Assembly: GCA_020912385.1 (NCBI GenBank)
Contig: CP087220.1
Span: 1,178,001-1,242,000, forward strand
Source of the DNA: Neofusicoccum parvum
Taxonomy: Eukaryota; Ascomycota; Dothideomycetes; Botryosphaeriales; Botryosphaeriaceae
Reading direction: 5' to 3'
Length of the DNA stretch: 64,000 nt
The notes under the pieces were generated by a model. That model was given only the letters and a program-made list of their open reading frames with translations. It ran no database searches and was not told the origin of the DNA. Positions 55,457 through 64,000 of this stretch are shown here, piece after piece. A program made the translations under genes and the position numbers. How positions within the stretch are numbered: position 1 is the first letter of the stretch; each line of letters begins with the position of its first letter.

Positions 55457-56192
55457 TGTTGGGTTGGTTCTCGTGGAGGAAGTGAGGTTGTGAGAGTGTC
55501 GGTGTTGGAGTATGGATGGTCTGTTGCAAAGAGCCGTGGTCGTGAGATCGACGTTATGGAGAGGATTGTGGTCGTGGGGGGTTGTGGTAGTCGTGGGACA
55601 CTGCTGGTAAGTATCGATGCAAAGTGTGTTGGTGGAGCTGTGGAGCGGAAGCAGGAAGAGCAAGCTTATAGAGCAGCATAGGAGAACCACCAAAACGAGA
55701 GGCCTGACTTGAAATAAAGGTTAGAATTCGAAGGCGCACGCCAGCACTCACGCGAACCAACTCCCACCAATGTGCATCACAGCTGAGTCTGCCACGCAAT
55801 TCCATTCTCTTCCCCATGCCTTTGTGTAAAGGGAAAGTAGCCAACCGCTGCCTGCACCTTGCAAGCCAACAAGCGACCCACCCTGTGCTCTTATTACACA
55901 AACTACGCCGTGTTCGTTCATGAAAGAAGGGGAAAGAAAAAAAAAGAAAACAGCCAGCCCAATGAACAGCGAATAGATATGCATCTCGTAAAACTCCTAC
56001 ATTGCTGCAATGCCGCCCCTGCCCAATCAATCAAGCCATGCATTCGTTCATGTGACCCACCCGCTGCACCTTACGCCCGCCTTCCCAATGACGCGCAACA
56101 GCAAGAGAGAAAGCAGCAAAAAAAAAAGTATCGACACACCTCCTTAATTCCAGCCTCACACCTCCATGCCAAATATACAACAGTCGTCACGC
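55457..56192. other. Intergenic
   Basis: Upstream region of the LRGG gene and 3' flank of DSN1. A tracts near 55932-55950 and 56118-56127; no gene seen. Confidence 0.5.
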
Positions 56193-58184
56193 TCACCTCC
56201 TTCCTTGCCCAGAAAGCACACCAGCCAACGCCCTGAGCACGTCTCCGGACCCGACATTCTCCGTCCCTGCCGCCTTCTTCGCCTCGCGGTCTCTCTCCTC
56301 AAGGCGCTCGGCTGCAGAGCCTAGGATGCGGTCTGCCACGCGCTCGGCCGCGCCGCGGTACTGCACCACCTTGTGCAGGCCGTCTGCGAAGAGGTCGATG
56401 CGCGGCTCGAGAGATGCGGTGATGGCCTGAAGACGAGCCTCGAGATCTGTCTGCGATATACTGGGTGGCCGTATTGAGGTGGCCGCTGCGGAATCCGTCT
56501 CTGCTGTTGGTGCGGTGGAGGATGAGGCGTCGAGGGAGAGACTGGTGAGGCTGGCCAGGATACGAGCTTGTTCGGGGTCGTCGAGGAGAGTTGGATCGAT
56601 ATCTGGTGCTGTGTCTGGCAGGGTCTCCTTGTCCTTTGATTTCGAGGTCGACGATGATGAGATTAATGACGGGGTCTTCAGGAGCGATTCCCATGCGCGT
56701 TTTTCTTCTTGCAGGCTACAACGCCATCAGCTCTCAATTCATGGTTCATGGTGACGCAGGCCTCTTTACCGCTTAACTTCCTGCTCGAGTTCCTCCAGCT
56801 TCTTTGCATTCTCCTCGTTCCTCGGATTGGGCTTCTTGATGAGTACTGCAGGCTCTGCGTCTTCCTGTTCACGATATCAGCTGTGTTCCCCTCGAGATGC
56901 CCAAAATGCGATTCTTACCCTATCGAACCAATTCGACATCTCATTCTTGCTCGCGAAATCGTTCAGCAGTTCCTGTTGTATCGCTCGTGCTACTTCCAAG
57001 TCAGCGATCCCATTCCCCAGGCCTCTACGCCTACATGCAAGCTCTACTGACCAGCCATGATCGCGCTCAAGTCCTTAACCTCTCCTGACGGCTTATCCGG
57101 CAACGCTCTCGTGCCGCACCACGTCAAGAGCTGCTTCATGCGCCTGGGTTCGGGAAGGCTCTGCTCGATAAGCTTGTAAAAGTCCTCGGTCGGAACCTCG
57201 GCGTGGGGGACCGCTACACCATCAGTCGAATTAGCTTCGTCGTCCAAGCCTTGCCCAGGCTCGCCGGGGAGATGTTGCCCACCGTTCGAAGTGCCGCTGT
57301 CGATCAGAGAGCTGGCGCGCCGGCCGCGCAGCCCCGTGCTGCTTCTCCTGTGCCCCGACCCGCCGCCCTTGCGCATCTCCTTGTTCCTCTTGATGATGGG
57401 CGTGTCGGAGAACGGGAGCGCGATCTTGGTGCCCTCGCGGCTGGGCTGCTCCGCGTCCGCCCTCCCCGCCTCTCCCACCAGCGCCAGACCCTCGTCGTCG
57501 TCATTCTTAGGCGTCTGCACCCTATCCCTCTGCACCGCCGACTTGCGCGCGCGCTTCGGCTTCGCCGGCGCGGGCGTCGACACCTCCTGCTGCTGCTGGT
57601 CTCCCGACAACCTCGCCGATCTGCGCCGCTTCGGCGCGACCTCCTCCGCGACCGCCGGCGCCATCGCCGCCAACGATTTCCTCGTCCGTCTCTTCGCCGG
57701 CTCGTCAGCCGCCTCGTGTGCGTCCGCGGCCGAGTGCGCCGTCCTCGCCGCCTTCGCCGGCGCGGGGGCCGGCGCCGGTTCTACCGCCTTCTTCGCCGCC
57801 GTTGTCTTCTTCGAGCGCGTTCGCGAAAACGTGAAGCCGTCGTCATCCTCATCGTAGGCCGCTACGCGCGCAAGTCAGCGATCCATCCATCTCCCCACCA
57901 GCAAAACCCCCTCCGCTCCGCAAACCGGGACGCTTCCCCCAGAAAACCGCCCTCCCAAGCCAAGAGCAAACGCAACGGAAGAACTCACCAGCCCTCGCCT
58001 TCCTCCCCGCAGCGCCCTTCCCCGTCCCGTTCGCCTGCTGCTTGCCCGTCCCATTCGCCTCCGCGGCCGCGTCCTTCCGCGCCCTCTTCCCGGCCGGCGC
58101 CTCGTCGTGGTGCTGGTCCTCGGCGTCGAAGGCGTGGCGGGCGCTGCGCCGGCGCGCCGTGGGGCCGCGTTGCGTCGATGCCAT
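56193..58184 (-). CDS. DSN1: Kinetochore protein Dsn1/Mis13 (MIS12 complex)
   Basis: Exons 58184-57989, 57861-57052, 56989-56919, 56864-56770 and 56715-56193 give 564 residues. The family core is clear: RRSSTGLRGRRASSLIDSGT, then VPTEDFYKLIEQSLPEPRRM-KQLLTWCGTRAL, then across introns ARAIQQELLNDFASKNEMSN-WF and PNPRNEENAKKLEELEQEVK. The C-terminus DLFADGLHKVVQYRGAAERV is the Dsn1 segment bound by the rest of the complex. The basic N-terminal 180 residues (KRRRSARLSG, KPKRARKS) probably hold the Aurora B/Ipl1-regulated region and nuclear signals. Dsn1 links CENP-C to Ndc80 at kinetochores. All junction phases agree and the short third and fourth exons are firmly placed by the conserved protein. 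Confidence 0.92.
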
Positions 58185-59065
58185 GCTCAGGGTTTGCAGC
58201 GGGGAGCGATGCACGAGTATGGCTGTCATGGACGCGGGCCGGGGGGCAACGAATGAAAACAAATGGGGACTGGTTGCCGGTGTGGGCGTCGTCGTCGTCG
58301 TCTGATCTGCTTCCTCTTCTGGCTGGAGTCGCGTCGTCGGGGGCCGTCGTCGCCTGTCAATGCCGCATCCGTCGCAAGGGTTTCCAGAAAGTGAGTCGCG
58401 TTGGCGTCGCGGCGTGTGCGCAGGCTTGCGCGATGATGTTGTTGCGCGGGGGCGTCGCCGGGGGTGGTGGCGGCAGGCGGCGTGGTGATGGGGTTTGTTT
58501 TGAAAGGCCGGTCGGCGGATGGGCGGTGGATTCGCGAAGGTGCTCCGCGCGCCAACACGCGTTAATTGCGGAATGGCGGCTCAATGCACGCGTCGGGATG
58601 AAAGTGCGAGTCCGGGCCGTCGGGCAATGACGAGGGCGGGAGGGGTGATATGGATAGCGGTGATGTCGCGCGGTCAGGGAAGTCGGAGCTTCTGGGTGTT
58701 GGCGTCGGTCGGCGGGCACAGGGCATCCCCTCACCCTCGCCGGCCAGCCTGGCAAATTGTAAACATTGGCCTTGCGCACGTGACGTGGTCCGCGCACCGC
58801 CGCACCTCTCACTCAACACCAGTGCCACTGTCTCGCAGCTGTGTTGAAAGCTGCCCATGCTTGATTGTATTTTTGCGTGTGATCGTGACCTCGTGAGGGC
58901 ATCTACATCTAAAGAGATGGAACTCGCTCCAATTTGCCTCCTCCCGCTTCAGCGCTATACAAGGCCAACCTCCCTCCCCGGCCGCTATGCATACATCCGA
59001 CTATATTGCAGCTACCCTTCCGGAACTCCAACAACAAACCGCCCGAGCCCGCTCGAGCCCTGCAT
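58185..59065. other. Intergenic, upstream of DSN1
   Basis: 881 bp, with shadow frames only. Should contain the DSN1 promoter and the PSD2 3' UTR. Confidence 0.5.
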
Positions 59066-62000
59066 TTACCTGATTTCCGCAGACGGCATCGGGCCGGCGT
59101 CGTGGGCAGGTGCGAGGCTACCCTCGATGCGCCTCTTCGCCTCCTGTCTCTCCTCCATCGTGGGGTTGGCCTTGCGCATATCTGGCGTGTGAGGCGCATG
59201 TCCAATGCTGTGTCCGACTGACATGCCGACACGGATCTGTTCCATCCATTAGCACAAGCTCCCATTAAGCATGGTCGTTTAGCACTCACCAGTGTCTCAA
59301 GCGCCTGGTTCGAATTCTCGACCAGGTCGTCATCCCATTCCATGACTCCAGGCTCAAACAGCAGCAGAATCGTGCTGCCGCCAAACTTGAAGTATCCCAA
59401 TTCTTCTGCGCGTGCGACCTTGTCACCACCCTTGCGCGTGATGACGGTGCTGCCGACCATCATGGCACCAACGCAGATGACCATGACCCTTCCGTGGGTG
59501 ACCGAGTCAATCGGAACACAGATGCGAACGTTCTCGCCGTACACATCCAGAGCCGACCGAATGGCCATCGGGTTGACCGTGTAGTATTCACCCTCGATCA
59601 GCTTAGGCTCACCCATGACACCGTCGACGGGGATGTGGAAACGATGGTAGTCCTGCGGCGCCAAACGGAAGATACCGAGAGCACCGCCCTCGAAACGCTT
59701 GACGTCCTCGGGATACGCCTTTCCGAGCAGACGTTCCATGTTGAATTCTCGACCCTTGACCCAAATCTTCTGCGCCACCGACATCTTGTTGAAAACGACG
59801 GATCGGCAGTCGGCAGGCGAAGTGATGACCTCCGGGTCATCTGGTGCTGAGCATGGGCGGGCACCCGGTTTCAGAGCACGGTAGAAGAACTCGTTGAACG
59901 TCTTAAACTCATCGAGAGGCAGGAGAACCTCATCCATGTTAAGCTGGTGGAAGTTGATGAAGCCAGGAATCTCCGCGGCCGAAGCTGGATCATCGTACTT
60001 CTTGCCTTGCTTGATACTCAAAGACTTGAGAAGTTTGCGAGCTATACGAAGTCAGTATCTCCACATAGATAGCCGCATAGTGGTCTATTTGCTTACCTTT
60101 CTTGCTCTCCATCTCGCCTCTCTTGAGGCCCTTGTACAGCAATCGGATACCCAACCTGACGTATACACTCATGCGTTCCTCGTTGATCTGACCCGTGATG
60201 CGATCCTGCACCAGGATGTTCGCCGAGTTGGCACCAAGCTTGTAGCCACCGTAGGACACCTTGGTGATGACCTTGGAGTACCACTTACGCTGCGCCTGGC
60301 TGGATGTGACGAAACCAGCCATGACGATGTTGTTGACTTGTCTCCAGTCCTGGCTGGCACAAGTAGCAACGTGCGTGATGATATCGGCATCAGATTTTCT
60401 GTTCAGGCGCGGCTGGTGGCAGATGGGACACTCGCGGATTTCCACAACATGCTCCTCACCCTTGTCGTCCGCAAGGTCATCCTGATCCAGGAATTCACCT
60501 GCTTCACCCTCGGTGCCAAGAACATCCTGCTCAATGGCAGGAATGACTGATGTCTGTGATTGGTTGTTGAGCGGTGTTCCTGAGCCTGATGTGAGGCCCG
60601 GGGTGGAAGGTCCTGAAGTTCTCCCGATTAACGAAGCACTTGACGCGCCCTTGCCCCTCAAAGAAAGAGTCGAGGAGTGTTGCTGCTGGTCCTCGATTTG
60701 ATCCTCAAGGCAGATGACGGCCTGATCGAAGGTAAGGACGTGTTCGCCGTTGTTTTGCTCTGCGAATCTCTCGAAAAAGTTGTTGATGGTAGCGTCGTGG
60801 AGGGTTGAGCCCAGGGTGTCCAGCATCGTCACGAGTTCGATCTTGTCGATGAGGCAGCTGTCGTCTGCGTCGTACTGCTTGAGCATGGCTCTCCAGAACT
60901 GTTGTCGGAGGGCCCTGTACGGCAGATACTTCGCTCTAATGTAGAGTGTCGGGTTGTGCTTGCCTTCCCAGCGGTCGCTCTTCTTCAGCTCAAGAGGAAT
61001 TGTGAAAGACTTGAACTCGTCCGCCGCCGCCGTCGTGGCGGTGTCTACGTTGATTGCAGGGATATCTTTAGAGTTCCCGGTCGGAGCACTGGTCGGAGGG
61101 AGACCGCCATTTGATGGAGGTGACTGGTCAGAGGAACCGTTGTTCACACTGCTCGCAAGGGAGGTCGATGAGCTCTCCTTCTTCAGGCTAGGCTTGACCT
61201 TCTGCAAACTCGTAGATGACGCCGTTCGTGAGATAGGTAGCCTGAAGCGAGACTTCTTCTGCGGTTCTTGGGCCACTGGCGAACCGTTGCCCTCGGGTTC
61301 CGGCAGTTTGTACAGACCCGTAATAGGGTCTGCGTGAGGCGCCACGGAAACGCAGTTCTCGAGCGGGAAGTTTGCTGCTCCAACGTAGTCATGGTTGGAA
61401 AGCTTATCCTTATCGACAACCTGGAAGTTGAGCGAATAATTTGTCTCGTGTTTCATGACCTGGAAGACAAGCTTCTCCTCAAAAACGGGGTTGAGGTTGT
61501 GTCGGATCGCGCGCGTGCGATACGTCTTCTTGCCAAGTGAAGTTACCACAAAAGGATCCATGTCAAAGCCGGTCCTCGTAACTGCGTCCTTGTCAGTAAG
61601 CGGCTCAAAATATCTCAAGGACACAAGCAATCAAACAAAATCGCGAGGTCATTCTCAGAGAGTATGTCAAGCAGCTCGGCGGTCTCATCCATGCCCTGAC
61701 TATATCCAGGGGGCAGGCGAGATTCCTTATAAGCGTGGAGGACGCACGCGCGCATAGCCCGAGAGCCAGCGCTCGCACAAACGCCCTGAAGACGACCCCG
61801 CGACGATGCCTGAATCTGCCAATGGCGGTGAACTTACTGTTCTTCTCCGGAGGCAGGTCCGTGATCTTCTGGATCTCCAGGAACAGCACGCCAGCGACGT
61901 CTGAGCTGCCGTAGAACTCGTATGCGCGCTCCTTTGCCTTTCTCCTCAGCTTCTTCAGCCGCAACCTCTTCCGCTTCTTCTCCTTCTTCTTCTCCGCTTT

Positions 62001-62787
62001 ATCCAAGTCGTCGGTCTCGTCCGAGGACTCTTCGTCGTCCGTCTCCTCCAGGTCTCCGCTATCCATGCGCTCCAGGTCTTCGTCGTCCTCCTCCGCGCTC
62101 GGGGTCGACACCGCGATGCTCAAAAACTTCTGGTATATCTGCTCAGGGGTAGCCGAGGCGTTGGCGGGATCGACGAGCTCGAATTGGAGGAGCACCTCGC
62201 CGGAGACCTCGCTCTTCTTCTTGCCCGACTTCCTCGACTGGAGCGGGAACCACTTCTGCTCGGACCGCGCGTTGTTGCTCGTGAAGATGTCCTCGAGCGC
62301 GACGTCGAACTCGCCCATGTAGTCCTTGCTGAAGCGGTCCTTGTCCCAGCACACCGCCTCGAGCAGCAGGCTCTGGACGCCCACGACGGGCAGGTCGAAC
62401 GTCTGGTTCCATTCCGGGTTCAGGGTCTTGTTGATCGCCGGGGTGGCTTCTTTCGCGTCGCCGAGCGTGAGCACCAGGTACTGTACAATTGCGCGCGTGT
62501 CAGCCGTGCCGCGCTCTCCCCCTTCCGCGCTGTCGCATTCAGGGCGCACTCACCGGGTCGCTGGTGCCGCTCTTGTCCTTCGCGGCCAGGTCGCGGCCCT
62601 TGAGGACGGAGGTGCGCAGCAACAGGTGACCGCCCTTGAGGTCGGCCATCGTGGGCTTGGGGCTGGTGGCGCGGCTGGGGAACTCGCTGTTTGCGGCTGA
62701 GGGCGAGGTGGAGGTGTTTTGGTTGTTGACGCTGCCGCTGCTCTTGAGACGCGCGGGGAGGCTCAGGCGCGACGACAGGTTGACCAT
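59066..62787 (-). CDS. PSD2: Phosphatidylserine decarboxylase, C2/EF-hand type (Psd2-like)
   Basis: Exons 62787-62554, 62480-61838, 61581-60097, 60041-59290 and 59236-59066 give 1094 residues. Two C2 domains: the first begins LLLRTSVLKGRDLAAKDKSG and continues YLVLTLGDAK; the second contains TRTGFDMDPFVVTSLGKKTY. Next come an EF-hand loop with full ligands (DADDSCLIDKIEL), a Cys/His zinc-like element (ECPICHQPRLN), and the decarboxylase domain with APQDYHRFHIPVDG and the self-cleavage motif FGGSTILLLFEPG, whose Ser becomes the pyruvoyl group. It makes phosphatidylethanolamine from phosphatidylserine in the endosome/Golgi system, with Ca2+-dependent membrane binding expected. The second intron is 256 nt, long for this window. 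The start ATG lies directly before a basic Ser-rich leader. Confidence 0.93.
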
Positions 62788-63793
62788 CTTGGCTCGGGGC
62801 TGGGCAGCGCGAACCAGAGTCCGGATGGGGTAGGCGGGCGGGAGGGAGGAGAGATAGGAAGTCAATCGAAGATCAGCTAGGGAGTTAAGGCGAGCGAGTC
62901 AAGAGGGGTGGTGTAAGCCAAGGGCGCGCGCGGGCGGGATGCGCGGACCAGGGACGTGGAGCGGGCGGAGGCAGCGAGGGCCGCCACCAATGTCGGCCGG
63001 TCTGGTTGAGGGCGCAGGCTGGCGGGGTATTAGGATGGAAACGACAGGTGTCCGAGTAGCAATGGGAACGGGCGGAGGAGAACGCGATCAGGAGTAGCAG
63101 CACGCCGCCAGGGTCCACGCAGATTCGCAGCAGGAAGAAGGAAGGTGGTGGAGGATGGTGGTGCTTGGTGCTGAGGGAGTGGGGTTCGCATTCAGGCTCC
63201 CAGCAAGCACGCAGCACCTGCAGCAGGCCACCGGCAGGCCGTCGCCAAAACAACTGACCACTGAGGCGGATGCCGCGGAATACGGAATTAAGCGCACGGG
63301 AGAGCCGAAGCACGCAGCGCTCCAATTGCGCGCAAATTGCTGCTCGGGAGCGAGAGCGAGCGCGCTGTTGGCTCGCACCGACGTCAACGGCTTCTGACGC
63401 CCTGACGGAGCCAACCTTGCTGGCGGGGGTGTGCCAGCGTCTGAGCCACAGCTGCTGCAGTTCTGCGCGTCATTGCTCGATCTGCTCCACAAAGCACCGC
63501 CAGACCTCCCGTCAGCGCGGGAGAATCGGCACCGCTGCGTCCGCCGTGGCCGAGCAGCCATTGCCAAAGCGAGAACAAGAACCGTGTTTCATCTACCTCG
63601 TCTGGGTGCTGCTGCAGCCCAGTCCCTTCGCGCCAACGCCCGACAGATGCAGCCCCCCATGCTTACGCCCCGGTTTCAAATGAAAGGTATCACCGACGCC
63701 GCGTTCCCAACACCACCACCACCAAGGCCAATCGCGCCCTCCGCGTCCCCAGTCCGCCCCCACAGCCACCGTCTGAGCCACCATTTAAATCGC
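62788..63793. other. Intergenic, upstream of PSD2
   Basis: About 1 kb. Short CACCACCACC-type repeat near 63709-63724. No gene recognised. Confidence 0.5.
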
Positions 63794-64000
63794 TCACTCC
63801 GCAACCGACAACGGCACGCTAGGCTTGTACTCTGAAAAGTGCTCGGGCCACACGAACATCTTCTCGTCGCGCGGCGTCATCTGCGCGAACAGCGGCACCG
63901 ACGCCGTGCTGGACGCGCGCCGCCACATGTTGGCGCGCGGGTTGAACGCGGCCGGCAGGCCCTCGCCCTTCGTCTTCTCCTCGTCGATCTTGGCCAGCTT
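63794..64000 (-). CDS. 3' end of an unrecognised gene, 5' end beyond window
   Basis: The minus-strand frame from the window edge to the TGA at 63796-63794 encodes 68 residues: KLAKIDEEKTKGEGLPAAFN, then RANMWRRASSTASVPLFAQM, ending FVWPEHFSEYKPSVPLSVAE. It reads as real protein (mixed composition, no low complexity), but the family is not recognised from this piece. Confidence 0.55.
   Translation of the reverse strand, partial: KLAKIDEEKTKGEGLPAAFNPRANMWRRASSTASVPLFAQMTPRDEKMFVWPEHFSEYKPSVPLSVAE

Noticed and set aside
57203..58630. Plus-strand open frame of 475 codons
   Set aside because: Antisense to DSN1, extremely Arg-rich, and the minus strand encodes a clear Dsn1 protein with good introns.

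Overview
This 64 kb window is nuclear DNA of a filamentous ascomycete (Pezizomycotina, possibly Dothideomycetes; the class is an inference). Genes are separate rather than in operons. They carry short introns of about 40-75 nt with GTRNGT donors, CTNAC/CTGAC-like branch points and CAG/TAG/AAG acceptors, and they sit 0.2-3 kb apart in a fairly GC-rich background. I rebuilt exon structures by following reading phase across every junction. All coordinates are sequence-derived and none is transcript-verified.

Left part (1-31.4 kb): a C2H2 zinc-finger protein cut by the window edge; SRP9/SRP21; a DUF1308 protein; a secreted GH43 glycosidase whose stop codon is followed in frame by a transmembrane anchor; a 3.2 kb stretch without a gene; an Htf1/Hox2-like homeobox factor; the divergent pair MDM10 (ERMES/SAM) and MRT4 (60S assembly); two tandem C2H2 paralogues of the first gene, one with an in-frame TAG; a GAF-type hybrid histidine kinase; a microbial-type PARG; and a CorA-like metal transporter.

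Middle part (31.9-50.3 kb, accessory in character): an eight-exon amidase; an NLR-like STAND protein (SesB-type hydrolase, NB-ARC, TPR); an interferon-inducible 6-16 (IFI6/ISG12)-like protein converging on it; a DUF7580-like protein; then a P450, an MFS exporter and a Zn2Cys6 regulator that look like a small co-regulated set with CCG/CGG palindromes in the intergenic regions; then an orphan membrane protein.

Right part (50.3-64 kb): a gene-poor stretch with coding relics; a 1115-residue orphan protein with eight LRGG motifs (the ubiquitin tail sequence), each encoded by a different codon string; the kinetochore subunit Dsn1/Mis13; a C2/EF-hand phosphatidylserine decarboxylase (Psd2); and the 3' end of an unrecognised gene.

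The best candidates for something undescribed are the LRGG-repeat protein, the NLR/IFI6-like/DUF7580 neighbourhood, and the GH43 gene with its in-frame membrane-anchor extension.
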